From Oscillospiraceae bacterium (GTDB lineage Bacteria > Bacillota > Clostridia > Oscillospirales > UBA929): a stretch of DNA of 64,000 nucleotides. The stretch is taken from positions 1-64,000 of the forward strand of contig JAISCT010000045.1 in NCBI GenBank assembly GCA_031265355.1, read 5' to 3'. Position 1 is the first letter of the stretch. Every line of letters starts with the position of its first letter. Of this stretch, positions 51,303 through 59,467 are shown in pieces. The notes under the pieces were generated by a model. That model worked only from the letters and a program-made list of their open reading frames with translations. It did no database searches and was not told where the DNA came from. The position numbers were made by a program, and so were the translations under genes.

Positions 51303-52322
51303 TTAGAATTGCCCGAGAAAGCGCATGTCGTTTTCAAACAGGAGCCGCATGTCGTCGATGGAGAACCGGCCCAGCGTGATGCGCTCCAGCCCGATGCCGA
51401 AGGCAAAACCGGAATAGACGTCCGGGTCGATGCCGCAGAGCGACAGGACCTTCGGGTGTACCATGCCGCAGCCGAGCAGCTCAATCCAGCCCTCGCCCTT
51501 GCAGACGCGGCAGCCGGCTCCGCGGCACATGTAGCAGCAGATATCCACCTCCGCCGAGGGCTCGGTGTAGGGGAAGTGGTGCGGCCGGAGGCGCGTGCGC
51601 GTCCCGGGGCCGTAGATGGCCTTCATCAGGGTATCCAATGTGTGCCTCAGGTGGCCCATCGTGATGCCGCGGTCCACGACAAGGCCCTCAATCTGATGGA
51701 ACATCGGCGAGTGGGTGGCGTCCACTTCATCTTTGCGGTACACGCGGCCCGGCGAGATGATACGGATCGGCGGGCGATTGACCAGCATGTGGCGGATCTG
51801 TACAGACGAGGTCTGGGTGCGCAGTACGATGTCGTCCGCGATATAAAAGGTGTCTTGCCGGTCCCGTGCCGGGTGGTTCTCATCTGTATTGAGCGCCGTA
51901 AAACAGTGCCAGACGGTCTCTACCTCCGGCCCCTCGACCACGCAAAATCCCATGCCGAGGAAGATGTCCTTGACGTCGTCCAGCACGCGCGTCATCGGGT
52001 GGACACGGCCCAGCGGCGGCGCTTGCCCCGGTAGGGTGACGTCCAGAGTCTCCGCCAGCAGGCGCTCGGAGAGCTGCGCCCGCTGCAACTCTTCCAGCCG
52101 CGTTTTGAGGAGGGCGTCGATCTCCTGCCGAATGACGTTGGCAAGCTGCCCAACCGCCGGCCGCTCCTCGGGAGACAGGCTGCCGAGCCGCGCGAGCTGC
52201 GACGTGAGCGCGCTCTTTTTCCCTAAAAATCGGATACGCAGAGCCTCCAGTTCTTTCGAGTCCCCGGCCTGCGCCAACGCGGTGAGCGCCTCGCTTCGGA
52301 TCTGCTGTAAAGCCTCTCTCAT
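51303..52322 (-). CDS. pheS: Phenylalanyl-tRNA synthetase alpha subunit
   Basis: A 339-residue class II synthetase subunit. It has the N-terminal coiled-coil ('LEALRIRFLGKKSALTSQLA'), motif 2 ('RVYRKDEVDATHSPMFHQIE'), a four-cysteine patch ('CYMCRGAGCRVCKGEGW') and motif 3 ('GFAFGIGLERITLGRFSIDD'). It pairs with PheT to charge tRNA-Phe. ATG 52322 follows GGGGGAGAA. A chorismate mutase gene lies 51 bases upstream on the same strand. Confidence 0.96.
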   Translation of the reverse strand: MREALQQIRSEALTALAQAGDSKELEALRIRFLGKKSALTSQLARLGSLSPEERPAVGQLANVIRQEIDALLKTRLEELQRAQLSERLLAETLDVTLPGQAPPLGRVHPMTRVLDDVKDIFLGMGFCVVEGPEVETVWHCFTALNTDENHPARDRQDTFYIADDIVLRTQTSSVQIRHMLVNRPPIRIISPGRVYRKDEVDATHSPMFHQIEGLVVDRGITMGHLRHTLDTLMKAIYGPGTRTRLRPHHFPYTEPSAEVDICCYMCRGAGCRVCKGEGWIELLGCGMVHPKVLSLCGIDPDVYSGFAFGIGLERITLGRFSIDDMRLLFENDMRFLGQF

Positions 52323-52373
52323 AAGTTCTCCCCCTGTGATAATGCACAATGGACAATTGTTTGCCGTGATGGG

Positions 52374-52667
52374 TCAGTTTGCCGGTTCGCAGTGGCCGGA
52401 CAGACCCGTCTCCCGGCGCTGGTAGGCGCGGGAGAGCTGCCCCAGACAGGCCTGGAGCAGACGGGCCTCCTCGGCCAATTCGGGCGGTACCCGCGCCGCG
52501 GCGGCCTCCATCAAAAAGGCCTCCCGCTCTTGATCGAAGATCGGCTGGCCGAGTATGGCCTTGACGCGCGCTATCTCCGCAGACAGATGCATACGATATG
52601 TAAACAGCCCAAACAGGGCGCCGTCGATTTTGTCGATCTCGTCCCGCAGATCATTCAACGTAGGCAT
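52374..52667 (-). CDS. Chorismate mutase (AroQ type)
   Basis: A 97-residue helical protein of the AroQ class: 'LNDLRDEIDKIDGALFGLFT', 'YRMHLSAEIARVKAILGQPI' and 'DQEREAFLMEAAA' give the conserved Arg, Lys and Glu active-site positions. It converts chorismate to prephenate, the first committed step to Phe and Tyr. ATG 52667 follows GGAAGGAGG. Clustering with pheS-pheT suggests joint control of phenylalanine supply and tRNA charging. Confidence 0.88.
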   Translation of the reverse strand: MPTLNDLRDEIDKIDGALFGLFTYRMHLSAEIARVKAILGQPIFDQEREAFLMEAAAARVPPELAEEARLLQACLGQLSRAYQRRETGLSGHCEPAN

Positions 52668-52731
52668 AGGACCTCCTTCCGCCCTGCTCTGCAGGGCCGG
52701 ACCACCACCCGCCCGAGTCATAGTGCCTTCC

Positions 52732-52760
52732 ATTATAACGCTTTCTTCGTCCAGAATCCA
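52732..52760 (-). promoter_or_regulatory. Possible promoter of the chorismate mutase-pheST operon
   Basis: On the minus strand a consensus TATAAT (52732-52737) lies 17 bases from a weak -35 (TGGATT, 52755-52760). It is downstream of the terminator hairpins, so the operon may start here. Confidence 0.5.
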
Positions 52761-52778
52761 GCCCCAAAAGAAAAAAAC

Positions 52779-52874
52779 AAAAAGGCCACCCTTCAAATGG
52801 CGGCATTGGCTCCAGACGGCGCGCAGCGCCGTCAAAAAAAGGCCACCCTTCAAATTGCGGCATTTGAAGGGTGG
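52779..52874 (-). terminator. Double terminator / candidate attenuator
   Basis: On the minus strand CCACCCTTCAAAT pairs with ATTTGAAGGGTGG, followed by CCTTTTTTT (52834-52874). A G/C hairpin comes next, then a second copy of the ATTTGAAGGGTGG arm followed by CCTTTTTG. The 29-base repeat (52779-52807 and 52836-52864) has one mismatch. It could end the ispE-spoIIR transcript or act as alternative terminators upstream of chorismate mutase. Confidence 0.65.
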
Positions 52875-53132
52875 AAGAATGAAGAAGAGAAAGGGTAGTG
52901 GGGTAAATTGTTTAGAGTCCTCTCCGGAATGGGAAGTTCCAAACTCACCTCATCATACAATTCCGCTCGCGCGGTACTGGAGAGACCTCTCACCCGCAGT
53001 GTACCACGTCTCCACCACCCAATGCTACTACCCATATGGGTAGATTTTCCCATTTATTCTATATAATGGGAACAACAAGATGAGGTTTGGAAGCTTTTCC
53101 CTACCCGTACGGGTAGGGAAACCAATATTTCC
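52875..53132. other. Intergenic region with nested palindromes
   Basis: No gene is supported here. The region holds CTACCCATATGGGTAG (53028-53043), TTCCCATT/AATGGGAA arms at about 53047-53072, TTCCCTACCCGTACGGGTAGGGAA (53097-53120), and an outer inverted repeat between TTCCAAAC-TC-ACCTCATC (near 52939) and GATGAGGTTTGGAA (near 53080). Confidence 0.6.
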
Positions 53133-53759
53133 CTAATTGGAGAAAAAAGCCTGACAGGCCGCCCACCATTCGAGGCATTTGAATTTGAACACGCAGGATG
53201 CGTCCCGGCCGGTGATCAGATCCGTTTGCGCCGGGGTCAGCCCGCCCGTCAGCGCGGTTTGTGTGACGGTCTCGCCGGAGGCCGCGAGACACAAGGGCGG
53301 GAAGACGACGCACCACCAGTTTTGACCGTTGCCGTCGCCCAGAGTGACGCGCAGCGCGTCGTAAGACCCGGCCGGCAGGGAAAAGCCGGGGTATGTTTTG
53401 GTGGGAAAGAACATCTCTGTGAGCTCCGCGCGCGCTGGCAAATCGAAACCCTCCGCGCGCAGTACGGCGCGCGCCTCCGCCTCCAGGGCGGGCAGATGTA
53501 CTCGCAGCCGCGCGGCGGCCTCCTCCGGATCGGCCGCGCCGGCCACCAGCGGCGCCGCGCAGGCGAGTACGCGGTCCCGCACTTTCAGTTTCACGGCCTG
53601 GTCCGCCGGGTCGTCTGTGTGGGCCACGACATGCAGCCGCAGCACATGCTCCGACAGCGCCGCGGCCTCTCGATCCAGCAGATGCCCCGTCGTCACGGCC
53701 AGCACGAGGCCGACAGCCAGCGCGATCTCCCAAGGGCGCGCCCGTGTGCGGTGTCTCAT
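53133..53759 (-). CDS. spoIIR: Stage II sporulation protein R
   Basis: A 208-residue SpoIIR-family protein with a single N-terminal membrane/signal segment ('WEIALAVGLVLAVTTG'), followed by 'LSEHVLRLHVVAHTDDPADQ', 'KLKVRDRVLA' and the C-terminal 'LRVTLGDGNGQNWWCVVFPP' with 'LC'. SpoIIR is secreted from the forespore to trigger SpoIIGA-dependent activation of sigma-E. It is the clearest sign in the window that this organism belongs to a spore-forming lineage. ATG 53759 is preferred; the longer frame lacks a binding site. Confidence 0.92.
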   Translation of the reverse strand: MRHRTRARPWEIALAVGLVLAVTTGHLLDREAAALSEHVLRLHVVAHTDDPADQAVKLKVRDRVLACAAPLVAGAADPEEAAARLRVHLPALEAEARAVLRAEGFDLPARAELTEMFFPTKTYPGFSLPAGSYDALRVTLGDGNGQNWWCVVFPPLCLAASGETVTQTALTGGLTPAQTDLITGRDASCVFKFKCLEWWAACQAFFSN

Positions 53760-53842
53760 AAAAAAATCCCCCTGTCCTCTCAGTTTTTCTCTGAAAGTAT
53801 GGACAGGCGGCGGGTTTTTTATACAACGACTTTGAATGGATT

Positions 53843-54727
53843 TCACGGCGCGCCGTCGTCGGACAGGGCGGTCAGCGGACGGGCCAAAAAGGTCTCCGGG
53901 TACTGGGCGCGCAGGACCTCGTGGACGGCGTGCGCCGCGCCGGCGTCAGAAAACAGGCCGTACACGGTGGGGCCGCTGCCGCTCATCAGCGTGCCCAGCG
54001 CGCCGGCGTCGAGCAAGATGCTGCGGATGTCCGCAATCTCCCGCCGCCCGTGAGGGATCAAAGATTCGAGCACGTTGAACAGTCGCTGGGACAGTGCCCG
54101 CAAATCGCCCTCCTGCAGCGCCCGCAGCGCGCCGTCATGGTCCGGACGCCAAGCGAGGCGGGCCGCGGACACCCGGGAGAAAACCGTGGCCGTCGAAAGG
54201 GAGAACAGCGGTTTGCACAGGACGATGTGGCATGCGGGCAACGGTGGGACAGGGCGCAACCGCTCGCCGCGCCCCTCGGCCAACTGGGTGCCGCCGCGCA
54301 CGCAGAAGGGCACGTCGGAGCCCACCTGAGCCGCCAGCGTTTCTAAGTCGTCGTGGGACAGTCCGGTCTGAAAGAAGCGGTTGAGGAGCCGCAGCGCCGC
54401 CGCGGCGTCCGCGCTGCCGCCGCCCATACCGGACCCCACGGGGATGTGCTTCTCTAGGTGGAGGTGGAGGCCGGGCGGCGTGAGCCTGCTGCGGGCAAAG
54501 AACGCCGCCGCCGCCGTATGAACCAGATTGCGCCGGTCGGTCGGCAGGAAACGGAGGTTCGACGTGATGCCGAGACCGGGCTGCTCCCGCCGGGTGAGCG
54601 TGAGTTTGTCGCAGAGAGAAATAGACTGCATCAGCGTCCGCAGGTCGTGAAAACCGTCCGGGCGCCGCCCCAATACATCCAGAGTCAGGTTGATCTTGGC
54701 TGGAGCCCGCTCCGACATGGCCGCCAT
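53843..54727 (-). CDS. ispE: 4-diphosphocytidyl-2-C-methyl-D-erythritol kinase
   Basis: A 294-residue GHMP kinase with 'APAKINLTLDVLGRRPDGFH' at the N-terminus, the ATP loop 'PVGSGMGGGSADAAAALRLL' and the C-terminal 'GALGTLMSGSGPTVYGLF'. It performs the ATP-dependent step of the MEP pathway between IspD and IspF. ATG 54727 follows GGAGGACTTTTT. It is upstream of spoIIR on the same strand. Confidence 0.95.
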   Translation of the reverse strand: MAAMSERAPAKINLTLDVLGRRPDGFHDLRTLMQSISLCDKLTLTRREQPGLGITSNLRFLPTDRRNLVHTAAAAFFARSRLTPPGLHLHLEKHIPVGSGMGGGSADAAAALRLLNRFFQTGLSHDDLETLAAQVGSDVPFCVRGGTQLAEGRGERLRPVPPLPACHIVLCKPLFSLSTATVFSRVSAARLAWRPDHDGALRALQEGDLRALSQRLFNVLESLIPHGRREIADIRSILLDAGALGTLMSGSGPTVYGLFSDAGAAHAVHEVLRAQYPETFLARPLTALSDDGAP

Positions 54728-54794
54728 AAAAAGTCCTCCCACACACAAGAGGGGCGCCGCGCGCCCCTGAATACCAAAATATGGAAAAACAATG

Positions 54795-56648
54795 TTACAG
54801 ATCTTTCACGTATCCCTCGTTGCCGGCGTAGTAGTAGGGGACAAAAGACTTCTGAAAGGTCTCGGGAGAAGTGGGCCGCCCAAATAGGAAACCCTGCAAT
54901 TTGTCGACTTTTAAGTCGCGCAGGGCGTGGTACTGCATCTGCTCTTCGACGCCCTCGGCGCAGATCACCCGCTGCAGGCTGTGCGCCAACTCCACGATGG
55001 TGGACACAAAGGACTTGTTATATCCGGTGTCGGCCACGCCCTTCAGAAAAGAACGGTCGATTTTGATCTCGTCAATCGGGAGCGTCTGTAAGTGGCTGAG
55101 GGACGAATACCCCGTGCCGAAGTCGTCGAGCGCGATCCGCACGCCCCTGTCCCGCAGGGACTGCAGGATCTCGCAGGCCTCCCCCATGTTGTTGATGACG
55201 GAACTCTCCGTGATCTCCAACGAGAGGCTACCCGGCGCGAGCTGGAAGCGCTCTAAGATGGAGAGGATCCGTTCGGGAAGCATCCGGTCGAGCAGCTGGT
55301 GCGCCGAGAGGTTCACGTTGATGAGGAAATTCTTGTCGGCGTTTAGGCGGAGCCACGCCGTGGTCTGACGCACAGCCGTCTCCAGCACCCACAGCCCCAC
55401 ATGGCTGATGAGGCCGGACTTTTCGAGCAGCGGGACTACGCGGGCCGGAGGGATGTAGATGCCGTCCGGCGTCTGCCAGCGCAGCAGTGCCTCGGCGCCG
55501 GTGCACTGCCGGTTCTCGGCGCTGACAATTGGCTGGTAAAACACCTGAAACCCGTGAAAATTGTTCTCCACCGACTGGTGCAGCAGCACATCCAGCTCCA
55601 GCTGCTGCATGTAAGTATTGCGGTCCTCAATGGTGAAATAGGAGTAGCCGTCCCACAGCTTGGCCTTGGCTTTGCTGAGGGCGACGTCGGCGCATTTGAG
55701 CAGCTCGTCCACATTGCGTCCGTCGTCCGGGAAACAGGCGGCGCCGATGGAGAGAAAATAGCGCACACGCTGACCGCAGACATGAATCGGCTGTTCGGAG
55801 ATCCGCAAAAACTCCTCGACGAATTTGTCCACCGCGGCGCGGCGCGACCAGGGCCACACCGCTGCGAATTCATCACCGCCGAAGCGGTAGAGCCGCGCGA
55901 GCTGAGGCAGCTTGTCCCGCATCAGCGCGGCAAGCTCGGTCAGGATCATGTCGCCCAACGAGTGGCCGTACATATCGTTGATATTTTTGAAATTTTTGAT
56001 GTCGATGATGATGATGGTGCTCTGGATGCTCTGGCTCATCAGTTCTTTCATGTCGCTGTAAAAGGAGAGGCGGTTCGGCATGCCTGTCAGCGGGTCGATG
56101 AGGGACTGCTGCCGGAACAGCTGCGCGTAGCTGTCGATCTCGCCCTGTGCGGCGGACGTGAGCTCCTCGGTGATGTTGCGCACCGAGCCGCACAGGAGCA
56201 GAGGCTTGCCGTTTTGCAGATGCAGACCCTCGCCGGTGCAGCGCACCCACAGGTGGCCGCCCTTGTGCGCCGGGAGGCGGAAGTCGCAGGAGATGCGCGC
56301 CGTCTGCCCGGATTCGAACCGGCGTAGCGCGCCCAGCCAGACGTCGAGGTCGTCGGGAAAAATTACATTGGAAAAGCTTGAGACTGGTGTCCATTCGGCC
56401 GAAGGGAGCGGAACCATTTCCAGGCACTCCTGCGAAAAAGTCAGCGTGTCCATCTCATAGTCGAGTGTAAAATGACAGACGGAAACGGCCTCGGAAATCA
56501 AGCGCCATTTGACGAGCTCAAAATCCTGACCGGCAAAGCGCGTAGACAAGCTGCATATCGTCTTCAATGTACCAGTCCTCCAGTACATGGACAAGGGGAA
56601 AGAGTTCTCAAAGTCCACTGAAATTCCCTTCGAAGCGGCCGCGGACAA
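54795..56648 (-). CDS. PAS-GGDEF-EAL cyclic-di-GMP signalling protein
   Basis: A protein of up to 617 residues without membrane segments. A PAS-like domain (~45-160) is followed by GGDEF (~185-345, intact FGGDEF at 256-261, no obvious RxxD inhibitory site upstream) and EAL (~365-605, EALLRW at 386-391, 'DDFGTGYSS'). Both diguanylate cyclase and phosphodiesterase motifs look intact, so net activity cannot be told. The start is uncertain: the promoter at 56665-56693 leaves only a ~10-base leader for ATG 56648, whereas TTG 56567 has GGAGG nine bases upstream and keeps the PAS domain. Confidence 0.92.
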   Translation of the reverse strand: MSAAASKGISVDFENSFPLSMYWRTGTLKTICSLSTRFAGQDFELVKWRLISEAVSVCHFTLDYEMDTLTFSQECLEMVPLPSAEWTPVSSFSNVIFPDDLDVWLGALRRFESGQTARISCDFRLPAHKGGHLWVRCTGEGLHLQNGKPLLLCGSVRNITEELTSAAQGEIDSYAQLFRQQSLIDPLTGMPNRLSFYSDMKELMSQSIQSTIIIIDIKNFKNINDMYGHSLGDMILTELAALMRDKLPQLARLYRFGGDEFAAVWPWSRRAAVDKFVEEFLRISEQPIHVCGQRVRYFLSIGAACFPDDGRNVDELLKCADVALSKAKAKLWDGYSYFTIEDRNTYMQQLELDVLLHQSVENNFHGFQVFYQPIVSAENRQCTGAEALLRWQTPDGIYIPPARVVPLLEKSGLISHVGLWVLETAVRQTTAWLRLNADKNFLINVNLSAHQLLDRMLPERILSILERFQLAPGSLSLEITESSVINNMGEACEILQSLRDRGVRIALDDFGTGYSSLSHLQTLPIDEIKIDRSFLKGVADTGYNKSFVSTIVELAHSLQRVICAEGVEEQMQYHALRDLKVDKLQGFLFGRPTSPETFQKSFVPYYYAGNEGYVKDL

Positions 56649-56664
56649 GTTAAGACATATTTAG

Positions 56665-56693
56665 ATTATATCGGCTTGTTCCTCACATTGCAA
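56665..56693 (-). promoter_or_regulatory. Sigma-A promoter of the GGDEF-EAL gene
   Basis: On the minus strand TTGCAA (56688-56693) and consensus TATAAT (56665-56670) are 17 bases apart. Confidence 0.7.
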
Positions 56694-56956
56694 CCATGTT
56701 TGTCCGGTCGATATTCTAAGAATGTATAATTTGCACAATTCAGATGCGTTCGCAGGCTTTTCGAGAAGACTGAAATTTCCATACAAAAGGGAATGTTTTT
56801 ATATTATTGAAAAAAATACCCGATATATCAAGCAAATTTTTATGCATAAAATTTCTATTTGTCATGTAAATTGACGCGCTTCCAGAAACTTCAGATTGAA
56901 TTTTTATCGAAATCGTCAATTGTTGAGAATCTACGGTTCTTTCTCTGAAGATGTGC

Positions 56957-57004
56957 GGCAATGGCGTCTTATCGGTATCGTATACCGGACAAGACGCCAT
57001 TGCC
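56957..57004 (-). other. Long stem-loop downstream of the cysteine-rich gene
   Basis: A 14-bp perfect outer stem (GGCAATGGCGTCTT with its complement) encloses a second CGGTAT/ATACCG stem. No T-run follows on the minus strand. It probably marks the 3' end of the gene at 57059-57886. The rest of 56700-57058 is A/T-rich and shows no gene I can support. Confidence 0.55.
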
Positions 57005-57058
57005 AAATACAGGTCGGCGATATCGATCAGCTGCGCCGGCGGTGGCGCGGCAATTGAC

Positions 57059-57886
57059 CTATGGATAGACGGGCATATCCTGCGGTCTGTAAGCGGTTTT
57101 GGCGTGCGGCGGGAAAAATTCATCCACCGGAAATTGGATGCGTTCAAACAGTTCACAGGGGGAGTCGTCGAGGGAACAAATGGATTCTTTTTCCGGTATG
57201 CAGAAGTCGTAGCACGGGACAACAAGCTGGTTGTCGCGTTCCAGGCGAATGATGGAAAACTGCCCCAGGGTGACGCAGATGAACGGCCGTCCGGTTTGAT
57301 CCAGCAATTCGTCGTCGAAGAACCCACAGATAAACGGAGGGATGTCGCATATCCGAGTGCTGCGGTAGGACACGGCCTGGCAGCTGGGGTCCACCAGTTT
57401 GGCGTCGAGCAGTATGGGGTCCACCACTTCGCAGACGGCGGTCGGCATTTTGGCCGAGCGGACTGTCTCCTCGTCCGCGCAGCACAGCATCATTTTGGAG
57501 CTGTAAATCTTTGAGTTGCCCTCGCTGCCAAACAGGATGACGCGTTTGTCGAAGGTGCCGAGACCCGTCACCAGGACAGGTTTTCCGATGCAGGTGAAGA
57601 CATGCACGGCAATGCGGTAAAAGAATCTCACGTCCACGGCGTAAAAGCCCTTGTTGAACGGGACGGGGTCCACATCGACGTAGACCCAGAGCAAGTTGGC
57701 TTGGCCGCACTTGATGTTGACGGCCTGATCGATGATGTCCTGTACCTCACAGGTGGTGTGAAGCCGGATGTTTTCCACACAGTCCTTGTCTTTGCAGGCG
57801 TCGTAGATCTTGCTCGTGTGGATGCACACGGCCTCTCCGATGCTGTTGGCCGCCGTGGTGGGCTCGGGGATAAATGTATCGGCCAT
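57059..57886 (-). CDS. Cysteine-rich conserved Clostridia protein, unknown function
   Basis: A 275-residue protein starting at ATG 57886 after GGGAGGTAAGCG. It opens with 'ICIHTSKIYDACKDKDC'-like sequence (here VCIHTSKIYDACKDKDC), then 'LLWVYVDVDPVPFNKGFYAV', 'VLVTGLGTFDKRVILFGSEG' and about a dozen cysteines spread along the chain. There is no signal peptide or membrane helix. I associate this pattern with an uncharacterised family in spore-forming Clostridia, perhaps a spore-coat type protein, but cannot name it. It is monocistronic. Confidence 0.6.
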   Translation of the reverse strand: MADTFIPEPTTAANSIGEAVCIHTSKIYDACKDKDCVENIRLHTTCEVQDIIDQAVNIKCGQANLLWVYVDVDPVPFNKGFYAVDVRFFYRIAVHVFTCIGKPVLVTGLGTFDKRVILFGSEGNSKIYSSKMMLCCADEETVRSAKMPTAVCEVVDPILLDAKLVDPSCQAVSYRSTRICDIPPFICGFFDDELLDQTGRPFICVTLGQFSIIRLERDNQLVVPCYDFCIPEKESICSLDDSPCELFERIQFPVDEFFPPHAKTAYRPQDMPVYP

Positions 57887-58119
57887 ATCGCTTACCTCCC
57901 ATGTCGCAGATGGGGTACCTTTGCAGGCGCCCGAATGTGGCATTATCGCTATTATGCTATGCCGCGCGCGCCCGGCGGGTGCACAGCAAAAAGGCCGCGG
58001 ACGTCTCAGACGTCTACGACCTCATACGGGAAAGAGCAAACGGACATTTCTCACCGCGGCGGCCGGAGGCGGCGTTGGGCACAGCGTTGTCAAAAAGCGC
58101 CCAAAGGGAAAAACGACGC
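57887..58119. other. Intergenic region
   Basis: No gene is supported between the cysteine-rich gene and the DEAD-box helicase. On the minus strand a TTGACA-like element (around 58085) and a CATAAT (around 57955) are too far apart to be one promoter. Several short direct repeats of GACGTC occur near 57998-58020. Confidence 0.3.
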
Positions 58120-59280
58120 CTATACGGCGGCCGGCCTAGGGACAAGGGCGTTGCTGTCGTCGAAATACAAGGGCACCATCTGCGATTTTGTGTATTTGGC
58201 AATCTCCTTCAGCCGGGGGGCGTCAAAGGGTGTGAAAAAGGTGTAGGACACCCCGTGCTGCTTGGCCCGGCCCGTGCGGCCGATGCGGTGCAGGTAATAT
58301 TCGTTTTCGTTGGGGATGTCGTAATTGAACACGGCGTCGACACCGCTGATATCAAGACCGCGCGCCGCCACATCGGTGGCCACGAGCATGTCGATCCCGC
58401 CCTTGCGGAAGGTGGCCATCACACGTTCGCGCGTGCTCTGCTGGATGTCCCCGTGGATGCAGTCGGCCCGACAGCCTTTCGCCACCAGATTTTTGGTCAG
58501 CCGGTGTACCAGGTGTTTGGTGTTGCAGAAGATGATGACTTTGTGGTAATGTTTGGAGCGAATCACGCGGAGCATGTCGTCCGTCTTGTTGCCCCGCACC
58601 TCGATGCTGTACTGCTCGATGGGCGGTTTGTCGTCTTCGACGTCCTGCACGCGGATCTCCACCGCGTCTTCCTTCTGGTAGACCCAGGCGATATCCATGA
58701 CCTCGCGGGAGATGGTGGCCGACATGAGCGCCAAGTGACGGCGGTTTTCCGTCCGGTCCAGAATGCGGGTGACGTCCCGGACAAAACCCATGTCGAGCAT
58801 CCGGTCGGCCTCGTCCAGCACGGCCGTGTGCACGCAGTCCAGCCGGATGGTGTGCCGGTCGAGGTGGTCTTTGAGCCGGCCGGGCGTGGCCACGACGATC
58901 TGTGGGTGCTGCTTCAGCGCCTTCATCTGGATGTCGATCTTTTGGCCGCCGTAGATGGCGACGGTGCGGATCCCCTGGAGGTACAAGGAGAGCTTGCGGA
59001 TCTCGTCACAGATCTGCAGCGTCAGTTCCCGCGTCGGACAGAGAATCAGTGCCTGGATGCATTTGTCGTCCGGGTCGATGTGCTCAAGGATGGGGATGGC
59101 GAAGGCGATGGTCTTGCCGGTGCCTGTCGGAGCTTTGGCGATGACGTCCTTCCAGTCGAGGAGCGCCGGGATGGCCTCGGCCTGTACGGTGGTCATGGCG
59201 GACAGCCGCTGCCGCTGCAATGCACGCAGGATCTCCCCCGACAGATTCAGTTCTGAAAACGTTGTGATACTGTGTTCATC
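58120..59280 (-). CDS. DEAD-box RNA helicase, start codon unclear
   Basis: About 380 residues with the helicase motifs in order: Q-motif 'TTVQAEAIPALL', motif I 'APTGTGKT', motif II 'VLDEADRM', motif III 'LMSATIS', motif V 'ATDVAARGLDI' and motif VI 'HRIGRTGRAKQHG'. It has no long C-terminal extension, so a compact CshA/RhlE-like enzyme. The coding frame reads 'TTFSELNLSGEILRALQRQR' upstream of the first usable in-frame start (TTG 59220), and that sequence belongs to the conserved N-terminus. The only well-placed ATG (59279) is one frame off, so either a frameshift or a non-standard start exists. Confidence 0.88.
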   Translation of the reverse strand, partial: DEHSITTFSELNLSGEILRALQRQRLSAMTTVQAEAIPALLDWKDVIAKAPTGTGKTIAFAIPILEHIDPDDKCIQALILCPTRELTLQICDEIRKLSLYLQGIRTVAIYGGQKIDIQMKALKQHPQIVVATPGRLKDHLDRHTIRLDCVHTAVLDEADRMLDMGFVRDVTRILDRTENRRHLALMSATISREVMDIAWVYQKEDAVEIRVQDVEDDKPPIEQYSIEVRGNKTDDMLRVIRSKHYHKVIIFCNTKHLVHRLTKNLVAKGCRADCIHGDIQQSTRERVMATFRKGGIDMLVATDVAARGLDISGVDAVFNYDIPNENEYYLHRIGRTGRAKQHGVSYTFFTPFDAPRLKEIAKYTKSQMVPLYFDDSNALVPRPAAV

Positions 59281-59309
59281 CTTTCTATAATGGGCGATGG
59301 GTATGTTTT

Positions 59310-59467
59310 AAGTGCTGAGTGCTGAGTTCTGAGTGTTGAGTGTTCGTATGGGCGGCGGATGAGGCATATGAATGCAGTATAACACAGCGCGGGAAAAAAT
59401 GCAAATCAAACAGGTTCCCCGTTTCCCGGTTCCCCCACTCAGAACTCAGAACTCAGCACTCAGCACT
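59310..59467. repeat. Inverted array of heptamer-like repeats
   Basis: At 59310-59342 the sequence runs as TGAGTGC/TGAGTTC-type heptamers (AGTGCTGAGTGCTGAGTTCT and onward). At 59434-59467 the complementary array CACTCAGAACTCAGAACTCA and onward appears. The arrays face each other around ~90 bases between the helicase and HAD genes and could fold into one long hairpin. Confidence 0.75.

Noticed and set aside
52900-53040. A second T-box before chorismate mutase-pheST
   Set aside because: A GTGGTACACTGCGG stretch on the minus strand resembles the T-box core, but it is part of a simple hairpin, and no Stem I, complete T-box or matching terminator follows it.
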